Part shown: in pieces, positions 1 through 4,699 of the stretch
Position numbering within the stretch: the first letter of the stretch is position 1
Layout of the letters: each line of letters begins with the position of its first letter
Assembly: GCA_025362615.1 (NCBI GenBank)
Contig: JANYFQ010000080.1
Location: 1 to 5,644, forward strand
DNA: 5,644 nt
From: Hymenobacter sp.
GTDB taxonomy: Bacteria; Bacteroidota; Bacteroidia; Cytophagales; Hymenobacteraceae
Reading direction: 5' to 3'
Translations under genes and position numbers: made by a program
The notes under the pieces: model-generated
Databases searched by the model: none
What the model was told of the DNA's origin: nothing
Seen by the model: only the letters and a program-made list of their open reading frames with translations

Positions 1-57
1 GCCCCGGTGCGCCCATGGTACTGCCTTCACCGGTGGGAGAGTCGGTCGCCGCCAACC
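1..57 (+). rRNA. rrf: 5S ribosomal RNA, 3' part only
   Basis: The window opens inside a 5S rRNA gene. The string GCGCCCATGGTACTG, then GGTGGGAGAGTCGGTCGCC and a closing GCCAAC, follows the helix IV/V, loop E and 3' helix I order of bacterial 5S rRNA (compare the E. coli GCGCCGATGGTAGTG...GAGAGTAGG...GCCAGG). One base differs from the usual GCGCCGATGG, with C in place of G. The 5' half lies outside the window, so the closing helix cannot be checked. The 3' end is set near 57 because the T-rich run and terminator follow. The gene would be the last of an upstream 16S-23S-5S operon; that is inference. Confidence 0.82.
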
Positions 58-65
58 TTTTCTGC

Positions 66-99
66 AATGCCCTTTGCTTTGACCAGCGAAGGGCATTTT
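66..99 (+). terminator. Factor-independent terminator of the rRNA operon
   Basis: A 13-bp stem pairs 66-78 (AATGCCCTTTGCT) with 85-97 (AGCGAAGGGCATT). There is one T-G wobble (75 with 88) and a six-base loop (TTGACC), and TTTT at 96-99 starts at the foot of the stem. It lies about 8 bases after the 5S 3' end, the expected place for the end of an rRNA operon. The IS cluster begins just after it. Confidence 0.82.
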
Positions 100-128
100 G
101 CGTTGCGGCCAAGTAGGCCCTTCAATAA

Positions 129-828
129 GCAGGTCTTTTAACTCTACTTTGGCAGGTTAAGGAGGGCATTCGGCTGCAGAAAAACGGGTCGAGCAGCAGC
201 AAAGCCAAGTACCGCTGCTACGACTGCAGGCACCAAGCCGTTCTGGTGCCGGCCGCCCCGTCCAAAACCGTCCAAACGGAGCAGGTCCTGCGCTTGGCGG
301 TCGAGCGCAACTCCCAACGCAGCATCGTCCAGGCGACGGGTGTTGCCCGCATGACGGTCGCCAAGTGAATAAAAAAAGCAACAACGTAAATACCTTGCCC
401 TGAACCTGTTGCGGACCCAAACGCGTTTTGACTGGCTGGACTGGAGCTGGACGAAATATGGACCTTCGTCGGCAAGCGCAAGCGCAAGGTTTGGCTCTGG
501 CTAGCGGTGGAGCGTGCCTCGCGGCGCATCGTGGGCTGGGTGCTGGGCTGCCGCCACGGGGCGGCGACTTTTTGAATCCTTGCCCGCTCGTTACCAGCAC
601 AACACCGTGTACTACACCGACGCTTGGGAAGCGTACGCCAACGTCCTGCCCGCCGCCGCGCACCGGCCCAGCGCCAAGGGCAGCGGGCAGACCAGCACCG
701 TGGAGGCGCTGAATTGCTCCTTGCGCCAACGCTACGGCGTGTTGGTGCGCAGGTCGTGTTCTTTCAGCAAGTCCTTGGCGATGCATTTCAACCGAATTAA
801 ACTTTGTATAAATAATCATGATTTATAA
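129..828 (+). pseudogene. Decayed IS1-family transposase (InsA-InsB type)
   Basis: This was a DDE transposase of the IS1 family. The InsA-like part (about 153-365) reads KNGSSSSKAKYRCYDC, then RNSQRSIVQATG and ARMTVAK, which is a zinc-ribbon and helix-turn-helix pattern. Only the second Cys pair (CYDC) is visible and no ATG precedes it, so the 5' end is lost or altered. The frame is broken by stops at 366-368, 387-389 and 429-431. An A7 run at 371-377 lies where IS1 elements shift frame. The InsB-like catalytic part resumes at 441 (LELDEIWTFVGKRKRKVWLW), stops at 573-575, and continues one base over from about 562 (RLFESLPARYQHNTVYYTDAWEAY, broken across two stretches; later TSTVEALNCSLRQRYG and SCSFSKSLAMH) to TAA at 826-828. 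The catalytic D (LDE), D (YTDAW) and E (VEALN) remain. Family assignment is firm; the element is dead as read. Its terminal repeats could not be paired. Confidence 0.85.
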
Positions 829-839
829 CTCACCAACAG

Positions 840-1240
840 TTAGACCACCGCCTCATCTTGAAAGAGCAGGTTTTGTAGCTTCCGCGCTAAAATAAGCTTG
901 AGACTGGCAAAGGACAAGTTGGCAGCGTTTCGCGCTGGCTCAGTTTCGTGCTGAGCACCACGCCCCCATCGTCAGAGCCACATGGTGCTGCCAGGCGGGC
1001 CAGGAGCGGGTCTGGTGCAGGTCGAATTGCTACTTGGCTTTCTTGGAAAACGCGCTCAATCCAGTAGCGCGGCATTTGCCGCCAGAGTGCTTGGCCCACG
1101 CTCAAAACCGCCGCCCCGGACGGGGGTAACACAGGTGGTAATTGACGTTGGTGCCGTCCAATTCGCAGAAAATCAGCAGCGCCTGCGCCCGCCCCCGTCT
1201 TCGTCCTCCCAGCGCCAGGCCATCACTGGCCCGCCCCCCC
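840..1240 (-). pseudogene. C-terminal remnant of an IS701/IS4-like DDE transposase
   Basis: Read from 1240 down, the minus strand gives pieces in three frames that together resemble a transposase C-terminus: ALLIFCELDGTNVNYHLC, then WRQMPRYWIERVFQES (about 1030-1080), then HQTRSWPAWQHHVALTMGAW, then ANLSFASLKLILARKL ending DEAVV and TAA at 840-842. The YWIERVFQE block with a following WxAWHHHMAL-like block is typical of the third catalytic motif region of IS701-type (DDE_5/IS4 superfamily) enzymes, which fits the E of IERVF being the catalytic Glu. At least two frame changes and one in-frame stop show it is inactive. The upstream half is missing: the similarity ends exactly at the left TA of IS630-A and does not resume on its far side. 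Exact family is uncertain. Confidence 0.6.
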
Positions 1241-1242
1241 TA

Positions 1243-1260
1243 GTGATTGAAAAACCTTAA
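1243..1260 (+). repeat. IS630-A left inverted repeat
   Basis: GTGATTGAAAAACCTTAA, preceded by the TA target duplicate at 1241-1242. It pairs with 2407-2424 at 16 of 18 positions, differing at the fourth and fourteenth bases. Confidence 0.88.
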
Positions 1261-1280
1261 TTGGTCGCAACCGTTTCAGG

Positions 1281-1763
1281 TTGAAACCTTCGTACGTCAT
1301 GACCCTTTATCGCCTTTGCCTGACCGCCGACGAACGCCAGACCCTGACGGGGTGGCAGAAGAAGTATAAAGCCCATTCGGCTAAGCTTCGGGACATTCAA
1401 ATTGTGTTGAACAGCGATGAGCAGACGGGGCGCCGCCCGGCTTTGGAACTGGCTGGCGTGCTGGGCATCTGCACGCGCACGGTGGAACGGGTGCGCCGTC
1501 AGTTCTGCGAAGAAGGGATGCAGCTGTTCGAGCCAAAGGTACGTAAAACGCGCTCCGACAAAAAGATAGACGGTCGGGTGGAAGCCCATCTGTTGACCCT
1601 GCTCTGCCAAAGTCCGCCCGACGACCACCCGCGCTGGCAGCTGGCGCTGCTGGCCAACCGGCTGGTCGAATTGCGGGTGGTCGCGCACATTTCGACCACG
1701 ATGGTGGCGCGGCTGCTAAAAAAAACGAACTCAAGCCTTTTCACGGGCCCACGCAGTGGGTGA
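1281..1763 (+). CDS. IS630-family transposase, N-terminal frame (DNA-binding)
   Basis: This frame encodes the helix-turn-helix half of the IS630-A transposase. TTG at 1281 opens it, but ATG at 1299 (MTLYRLCLTADERQTL) is the likelier start and is used for numbering; neither has a clear Shine-Dalgarno site. The first segment (residues about 1-45) carries the TADER motif common in IS630 proteins. An HTH follows around residues 50-70 (ALELAGVLGICTRTVERVRR), then a winged second HTH-like stretch (about 95-142, ending STTMVARLLKK). Read straight through, the frame ends at 1763 after a short unrelated tail. A -1 shift at A8 (1718-1725) instead joins it to the catalytic frame, giving NELKPFHGP as in single-frame relatives. 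The fused protein would be 370 residues from ATG 1299, a normal IS630 size. Confidence 0.82.
   Translation: MKPSYVMTLYRLCLTADERQTLTGWQKKYKAHSAKLRDIQIVLNSDEQTGRRPALELAGVLGICTRTVERVRRQFCEEGMQLFEPKVRKTRSDKKIDGRVEAHLLTLLCQSPPDDHPRWQLALLANRLVELRVVAHISTTMVARLLKKTNSSLFTGPRSG
1718..1724 (+). promoter_or_regulatory. -1 frameshift slippery site A_AAA_AAA (IS630-A)
   Basis: The zero-frame codons are CTA AAA AAA ACG. The heptamer A_AAA_AAA fits X_XXY_YYZ and is followed by C, the same kind of site used between insA and insB of IS1 and in IS3 elements. Sliding back one base moves translation exactly into the catalytic frame. A small hairpin, CCCAC-GCA-GTGGG (1748-1760), lies 23 bases downstream, farther than usual for a stimulator, so its role is doubtful. 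Confidence 0.72.
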
Positions 1764-2410
1764 TTCCGGCCGCACAGAGCCCGGCCTTTGTGTGCCAGAT
1801 GGAGCAGGTGCTCGACGTGTACGAACAGCCCTACGACGCCGATTACCCGGTCGTGTGCCTGGACGAATCACCCAAACAATTGCTTGACTACCAAGAGTTT
1901 ACCGCTGCCAACGGGCAGCAGTACCGTGATTCGGAATACGTGCGCCGGGGCGTGGCGGAATTGTTCGTGGCCACCGAACCCCTGCGGGGTTGGCGCGAAC
2001 TCACCGTCGAGGACGACCACAAAGCCGCCACGTGGGTGCAGTTCGTGGCCCGGTTGCTGGACACGACCTACCGGGACGCGAGAAAAGTGCGCTGGGTGAT
2101 GGACAACCTGAGCACACATCGAATCAGCAACTTCTACGCGCATTTTCCGCCCGAGCTCGCCCGGGCCTACGTGCAGCGGATGGAAATTATTTACACCCCC
2201 GTCCACGGGTCGTGGCTGAACATGGCCGAAATAGAATTTTCCGTCCTCACGCGCCAAGTGCTCAACCGCTCCTTCGCCACGAAAGAAGCGGTGCAGGCGG
2301 TCGTCGAACGGTGGAAAAACAAGCAAAACGCCAACCAAAAACCCCGAAACTGGCAGTTCAAAACGGCCGATGCCCGCATCAAGCTAGTCAAGTTGTACCC
2401 AACTATTTAA
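1760..2410 (+). CDS. IS630-family transposase, C-terminal catalytic frame
   Basis: This is the RNase H-fold DDE half of the IS630-A transposase, which cuts and joins the element ends at TA. The frame is open upstream of GTG 1760 back through the slippery site, so 1760 is probably not a real start. The catalytic triad is visible: D in VVCLDESPKQ (fused residue 189), D in RWVMDNLSTH (269) and E in GSWLNMAEIEF (311), with 41 residues between the last two. The PVHGSWLNMAEIEFSVLTRQ region is the usual IS630 C-terminal block, followed by a basic tail (WKNKQNANQKPRNWQFKTAD). No catalytic residue is missing. TAA at 2408-2410 sits in the right inverted repeat. It overlaps the N-terminal frame by four bases as drawn and is best read as one frameshifted gene. 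Confidence 0.85.
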   Translation: MIPAAQSPAFVCQMEQVLDVYEQPYDADYPVVCLDESPKQLLDYQEFTAANGQQYRDSEYVRRGVAELFVATEPLRGWRELTVEDDHKAATWVQFVARLLDTTYRDARKVRWVMDNLSTHRISNFYAHFPPELARAYVQRMEIIYTPVHGSWLNMAEIEFSVLTRQVLNRSFATKEAVQAVVERWKNKQNANQKPRNWQFKTADARIKLVKLYPTI

Positions 2411-2424
2411 AGTTTTTCAACCAC
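2407..2424 (-). repeat. IS630-A right inverted repeat
   Basis: Read on the minus strand it is GTGGTTGAAAAACTTTAA, matching the left end. The transposase stop codon TAA (2408-2410) lies inside this repeat, so coding sequence runs into the transposon end. TA at 2425-2426 is the second target duplicate. Confidence 0.88.
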
Positions 2425-2426
2425 TA

Positions 2427-2584
2427 GGGCCTGTTCTCAATAAGCGCAAACTACCTCGTATGCAGCCGCTATTTCGGACCCAGCAAGGAAGTTGTACTCA
2501 GATAAGGGGTAGAAAGGGACACAGGTGTCAGTATTTATAAACTTTACCGAGAAACGATAAAACCTTTCTAACTGAGAGCAGGCG
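2427..2584. other. AT-richer strip between IS630-A and IS5-A
   Basis: No complete gene is visible. The strip begins GGGCCTGTTCTCAATAAGC, which looks like a transposon end, though no partner was found in the window. Its minus strand carries the 3' half of an open frame: RFYRFSVKFINTDTCVPFYP and EYNFLAGSEIAAAYEVVCAY, with TGA at 2438-2440. The frame continues across IS5-A into 3429-3506. I do not recognise the product. Confidence 0.5.
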
Positions 2585-2588
2585 CTAG

Positions 2589-2604
2589 AGCGTGAGGACA
2601 ATTA
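2589..2604 (+). repeat. IS5-A inverted repeat at the transposase 3' side
   Basis: AGCGTGAGGACAATTA, an exact inverse match to 3409-3424. Including the palindromic target, CTAGAGCGTGAGGACAATTA (2585-2604) matches 3409-3428 over 20 of 20 bases. Confidence 0.9.
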
Positions 2605-2626
2605 AAGAGGTTTTTATTCATATAAT

Positions 2627-3053
2627 TTAATATAGTATAGTTTTAATATGCCAAAAGGCGAGGAAGGAAACGGCGGTTTTGTCGTAGCGGGTGGCCAGAC
2701 GGCGGTATTGCTTGAGGCGGCCGAAAAAGCGCTCCACTTTGTTGCGGTCGCGGTAGGTTTCTTCGTCCATCGCCACGGGTTCTACCCGGTTGGGATGGCT
2801 GGGAATGACGGCTTCGGTGCCCTTTTCGGCGCAATAGGCGCGGGTGGCATCGCTGTCGTAGGCCGTGTCGGCCAGCCCTTTGCCCGGCTCCAGACCCGCC
2901 AGCAAGGGCAACGCCTGCGGGCTGTCGCCCGCCTGGCCTTCGGTCGCAATCAGGCGCGCGACGTTGCCCAGCGACTCCACACAGGCGTGGATGTTGGTGC
3001 CGATGCCCCCGCGACTGCGTCCGAGGCACTCGGCGGCGGCGGTACTTTTTTTT
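2627..3053 (-). CDS. IS5-family transposase, C-terminal catalytic frame
   Basis: This frame supplies the second catalytic Asp and the Glu of the IS5-A DDE transposase. It is entered by the -1 shift, so the right-hand coordinate marks the slippery run and not a start codon. After the shift it reads STAAAECLGRSRGGIGTNIH, the usual LGRSRGGxxTKIH block of IS5 enzymes. The second Asp is in GKGLADTAYDSD (fused residue 168). The Y(2)R(3)E(6)K signature is exact in YRDRNKVERFFGRLK (Y206, R209, E213, K220), which is diagnostic for the IS4/IS5 superfamily. The C-terminus, AVSFLAFWHIKTILY, ends at 2627. The frame is open farther upstream, to 3340, but that stretch is the wrong frame of the N-terminal domain. 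Confidence 0.86.
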
Positions 3054-3369
3054 GGCCCGCCGAATGCTGGTGCGCCCGGACGACGGTCGAATCGAGCATG
3101 ACCCAGTCCAGTTCGGGGGCTTGCAGGGCCTGGAAGGCCCGTTCCCAACCCCCTTTGGTCGCCATGCGCCGGAAGCGCTTGCACACGGTGTTGGATTTGC
3201 CGAAGCGTTCGGGCAGGTCGGCCCACGGGCAGCCGGTGCGCATTGTCCACACGACAGCGTTGAAAAACAAGCGGTTGTCTTTGCCTGTCACCCCGCAATC
3301 GACGGATTTGCCCGACAAAAGAGGACTCACCACCACCCACTGAGCATCGCCAATCTCATGCCTTCTCAT
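2950..3369 (-). CDS. IS5-family transposase, N-terminal frame
   Basis: This frame encodes the first half of the IS5-A transposase. ATG 3369 (MRRHEIGDAQWVVVSPLL) is chosen over TTG 3405 because IS5 proteins normally begin just before the DAQW block and because TTG 3405 overlaps the putative promoter box. Residues 1-80 form the family DUF4096-like N-terminal domain (FNAVVWTMRTGCPWADLPER, then VCKRFRRMATKGGWERAF). The first catalytic Asp is in WVMLDSTVVRAHQH (residue 93). Straight translation runs into a short proline- and serine-rich tail and stops at 2950. A -1 shift after GQKK (residue 108) joins it to the catalytic frame. The fused protein would be 247 residues, normal for this group. Confidence 0.84.
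   Translation of the reverse strand: MRRHEIGDAQWVVVSPLLSGKSVDCGVTGKDNRLFFNAVVWTMRTGCPWADLPERFGKSNTVCKRFRRMATKGGWERAFQALQAPELDWVMLDSTVVRAHQHSAGQKKVPPPPSASDAVAGASAPTSTPVWSRWATSRA
3046..3052 (-). promoter_or_regulatory. -1 frameshift slippery site A_AAA_AAA (IS5-A)
   Basis: On the minus strand the zero-frame codons are CAA AAA AAA GTA within an A8 run. A_AAA_AAA followed by G is a canonical -1 heptamer. Sliding back one base gives AGT ACC and enters the catalytic frame without disturbing the AHQHSAGQKK...CLGRSRGG alignment expected of the family. Confidence 0.75.
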
Positions 3370-3402
3370 AAATAATTTATTTTTTATGAACAATTGCCAG
3401 AG

Positions 3403-3410
3403 CAAAGGTA
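3403..3410 (-). promoter_or_regulatory. Putative Bacteroidota -7 box of the IS5-A transposase
   Basis: TACCTTTG on the minus strand fits the Bacteroidota -7 consensus TAnnTTTG. It lies 33 bases upstream of ATG 3369. A matching -33 element would fall at or beyond the IS end, in flanking DNA, so expression may depend on the insertion site. This is a motif match only. Confidence 0.35.
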
Positions 3411-3424
3411 ATTGTCCTCACGCT
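3409..3424 (-). repeat. IS5-A inverted repeat at the transposase 5' side
   Basis: Read on the minus strand it is AGCGTGAGGACAATTA, identical to the other end. Its inner edge overlaps the first two bases of the TACCTTTG box, so the repeat and the putative promoter share sequence. Confidence 0.9.
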
Positions 3425-3428
3425 CTAG

Positions 3429-3506
3429 GCGTCATACTTGATTTTGTCTTCTTTTTTTCCTTAAAATGAGCCAAAGTCCCACTGTTCGTAAAGCAGTCAT
3501 AAGTAC
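3429..3506. other. AT-rich spacer between IS5-A and IS630-B
   Basis: This 78-base strip holds no full gene. The minus strand reads DCFTNSGTLAHFKEKKKTKS with no stop. After removal of IS5-A and one CTAG it stays in frame with the strip at 2427-2584. It also includes a purine-rich run before a minus-strand ATG (3433-3435). Confidence 0.45.
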
Positions 3507-3508
3507 TA

Positions 3509-3525
3509 GGCCAGATTTATTTTAA
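3509..3525 (+). repeat. IS630-B inverted repeat at the transposase 3' side
   Basis: GGCCAGATTTATTTTAA, an exact inverse match to 4563-4579. TA at 3507-3508 precedes it. Weaker similarity (ATGT) continues inward on both sides. Confidence 0.9.
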
Positions 3526-3530
3526 CTATG

Positions 3531-4058
3531 TCAGGTTTTGAATTGAATGGTGTACTGTTGGCCTACCCGGTCGAGAATACGCCAGACCGCTGCTTTCAAG
3601 GTTTGGAAGCTGGTGTAAGCTTCGGGCCGGAGCCATTCGTATTTGACTTTGCGCCAGGGCGTTTCAATTTTGTTGAGGTGCGGGCTGTAGGTGGGCAGGT
3701 AAAAAATGGATACGCCCTGCTCTTGCCAAGCCGCGAGCCGGGCCTGGAAGGCAGCGGCGTGGTGCATTTTAGCGTTGTCGAGCACGAGCACCGTGGGCCG
3801 GGTGCGGGTGGCAGCCCAGGCATCGAGCGTGTCGCCAACAAACGCCGCATCCAAACGGCCTTCGCGGGCGACGGCATGCAGTTCGTTGGTGGAGGCGTTG
3901 TAGAAGCCCAAGACGTTGAAGCGCGGGCTGTGACGGGGGCGGGTGGCGACCTGTTCGCCGGGAAATTGCCAGCCGTAAGGGATGGCCGGGGTCAGGCAAA
4001 AGCCCGATTCGTCGCCGTAAAACACATCCACCTGTCCGGCTTTTTCCAGTTCCTGCAC
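3531..4058 (-). CDS. IS630-family transposase, C-terminal catalytic frame
   Basis: This is the DDE nuclease half of the IS630-B transposase. The frame is open upstream of GTG 4058 to the slippery site near 4151, encoding CGGAWRRFRHALKEAQDPDD, so 4058 is probably an internal codon. The catalytic residues are D in DVFYGDESGF (fused residue 176), D in TVLVLDNAKMHHA (254) and E in LPTYSPHLNKIETPWRKVKY (292), with 37 residues between the last two. The YxDESGF, LDNAxxHH and YSPxLNxIE blocks are hallmarks of the IS630/Tc1-mariner superfamily. All key residues are present, so the enzyme looks functional if the frameshift occurs. The stop at 3531 is just inside the left inverted repeat. Confidence 0.88.
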   Translation of the reverse strand: MQELEKAGQVDVFYGDESGFCLTPAIPYGWQFPGEQVATRPRHSPRFNVLGFYNASTNELHAVAREGRLDAAFVGDTLDAWAATRTRPTVLVLDNAKMHHAAAFQARLAAWQEQGVSIFYLPTYSPHLNKIETPWRKVKYEWLRPEAYTSFQTLKAAVWRILDRVGQQYTIQFKT

Positions 4059-4111
4059 CCAGGCCAGGCGCTCGGCTTTGTCGGCGTAGTCGTCCGGGTC
4101 CTGGGCCTCTT

Positions 4112-4537
4112 TCAGGGCGTGGCGAAAGCGTCGCCACGCCCCACCACACTTTTTAAAAAACGGCGTAGGGTGCGGGGCGAGAAGTCCTTGGCCAACTCCT
4201 GGCGCAAGCTCGCCGTCACGTCCTTGAGCTGCTGCCGGTTGGCCCGTACGGCAGCGGCCACCGGCGCCTCATCGGCGGCGTTTAGGAGGGGCCGCCGCCC
4301 TTGCCCGGGGGCGTTGGCCAGGCCGACGAGGCCGCATTCCTTCCAACGGTTGAACCAAGCATAGACCGTCTGGCGGCTCACGTCGAGCACGGCCATGATA
4401 GCGGCAACGGATTGCCCGTCAGAACTCAGTAACAGCGCCTGGCAGCGGTCACGGAACTGATGTTGGCGGTGGTACTGGCGACCGGTCGACAAGGTAGCCC
4501 GCTCGTCAGCCGTCAAGGTGATAAAACGCTTTTGCAT
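4112..4537 (-). CDS. IS630-family transposase, N-terminal frame (DNA-binding)
   Basis: This frame encodes the DNA-binding half of the IS630-B transposase. ATG 4537 (MQKRFITLTADERATLSTGR) is the first start inside the element; the frame is open past the right inverted repeat, but those residues would come from flanking DNA. Residues about 40-66 form an HTH (SVAAIMAVLDVSRQTVYAWF), followed by GLVGLANAPGQGRRPLL, the linker typical of IS630 (GL..L....G.GRPP). A second HTH-like stretch ends SPRTLRRFLK. Without a frame change it ends at 4112 after a short tail. A -1 shift at TTTAAAA gives FLKKCGGAWRRFRHALKEAQ and continues to the catalytic domain. The fused protein would be 335 residues, normal for the family. 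Confidence 0.84.
   Translation of the reverse strand: MQKRFITLTADERATLSTGRQYHRQHQFRDRCQALLLSSDGQSVAAIMAVLDVSRQTVYAWFNRWKECGLVGLANAPGQGRRPLLNAADEAPVAAAVRANRQQLKDVTASLRQELAKDFSPRTLRRFLKSVVGRGDAFATP
4151..4157 (-). promoter_or_regulatory. -1 frameshift slippery site T_TTA_AAA (IS630-B)
   Basis: On the minus strand the zero-frame codons are CGT TTT TTA AAA AGT. T_TTA_AAA fits X_XXY_YYZ exactly. The -1 frame then reads AAG TGT GGT and enters the catalytic frame. The sequence differs from the A8 sites of the other two elements, so this is an independent version of the same device. Confidence 0.72.
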
Positions 4538-4540
4538 CCC

Positions 4541-4548
4541 CAAAGATA
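4541..4548 (-). promoter_or_regulatory. Putative Bacteroidota -7 box abutting the IS630-B start codon
   Basis: TATCTTTG on the minus strand fits TAnnTTTG. Only three bases (GGG) separate it from ATG 4537. If it is used, the transcript would begin at or near the ATG and be leaderless. No clear -33 motif was found upstream, so this is a motif match only. Confidence 0.35.
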
Positions 4549-4562
4549 GACCAGTTACACAT

Positions 4563-4579
4563 TTAAAATAAATCTGGCC
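4563..4579 (-). repeat. IS630-B inverted repeat at the transposase 5' side
   Basis: Read on the minus strand it is GGCCAGATTTATTTTAA, identical to the other end. TA at 4580-4581 is the second target duplicate. A transposase start at GTG 4585 would lie outside the element, which helps exclude it. Confidence 0.9.
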
Positions 4580-4585
4580 TAGCAC

Positions 4586-4683
4586 TTACTCATCCAAACT
4601 TGCAGAAGAACAAGCTGCGAGTACTTCCTCGAAGTGTGATGGTCCCTTTGAAGTAATTACTGCTCTTTGGTAGGCATATCTAA
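4586..4683 (-). pseudogene. 3' remnant of an unrecognised gene between IS630-B and IS5-B
   Basis: The minus strand is open from the IS5-B junction to TAA at 4586-4588. It reads RYAYQRAVITSKGPSHFEEV and then LAACSSASLDE. The composition looks protein-like and the stop is followed by an inverted repeat (TAAGTGC/GTACTTA) into which IS630-B inserted. Only about 32 residues remain and the upstream part is cut off by IS5-B. I do not recognise a family. A chance open frame of this length is quite possible. Confidence 0.35.
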
Positions 4684-4699
4684 GAGAGTGTTGGCTAAT

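Larger units (their letters stand above)
1243..2424 (+). mobile_element. IS630-A, complete IS630-family insertion sequence
   Basis: The element is 1182 bp, bounded by inverted repeats GTGATTGAAAAACCTTAA (left) and GTGGTTGAAAAACTTTAA (right, reverse complement), which match at 16 of 18 positions. TA dinucleotides at 1241-1242 and 2425-2426 are the expected IS630/Tc1-mariner target duplication. The interior is filled by one transposase in two frames joined by a -1 shift. The left flank is the decayed minus-strand transposase and the right flank is unrelated AT-richer DNA. Near-perfect ends and intact reading frames suggest a recent arrival. Confidence 0.9.
2589..3424 (-). mobile_element. IS5-A, complete IS5-family insertion sequence
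   Basis: The element is 836 bp, bounded by perfect 16-bp inverted repeats (AGCGTGAGGACAATTA) and flanked on both sides by CTAG (2585-2588 and 3425-3428). CTAG fits the YTAR target of IS5-type elements. Because CTAG is its own complement, a TA-only duplication with 18-bp repeats is equally possible. One minus-strand transposase in two frames fills it. The size, the DDE motifs and the two-frame layout resemble the IS427/IS5 groups. Perfect ends and duplicates suggest recent movement. Confidence 0.9.
3509..4579 (-). mobile_element. IS630-B, complete IS630-family insertion sequence
   Basis: The element is 1071 bp with perfect 17-bp inverted repeats (GGCCAGATTTATTTTAA) and TA duplicates at 3507-3508 and 4580-4581. 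Its ends and protein differ from IS630-A, so it belongs to another IS630 subgroup. The two are not copies of one IS and cannot form a composite transposon by matching ends. One minus-strand transposase in two frames fills the interior. Removing it rejoins AAGTAC-TA-GCACTT, a near-palindromic target. Confidence 0.92.

Noticed and set aside
157..819. A 220-codon minus-strand open frame
   Set aside because: It is antisense to the IS1 remnant. The translation is rich in Pro, Ala and Arg with no motif, as expected for a shadow frame.
1748..1760. Hairpin CCCAC-GCA-GTGGG as a frameshift stimulator for IS630-A
   Set aside because: It is 23 bases past the slippery run, farther than the usual 5-9 bases, and the stem is only five pairs.
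2648..3343. A 231-codon plus-strand open frame
   Set aside because: It is antisense to the IS5-A transposase, which has clear DDE and Y(2)R(3)E(6)K motifs in the minus frames.
3528..4364. A 278-codon plus-strand open frame, the longest uninterrupted frame in the window
   Set aside because: It lies antisense to the IS630-B transposase, has no recognisable domain, and is explained by the high GC content of the opposite coding strand.
1243..4579. A composite transposon formed by the two IS630 elements
   Set aside because: Their terminal repeats and proteins differ, each has its own TA duplicate, and only IS and spacer DNA lies between them.
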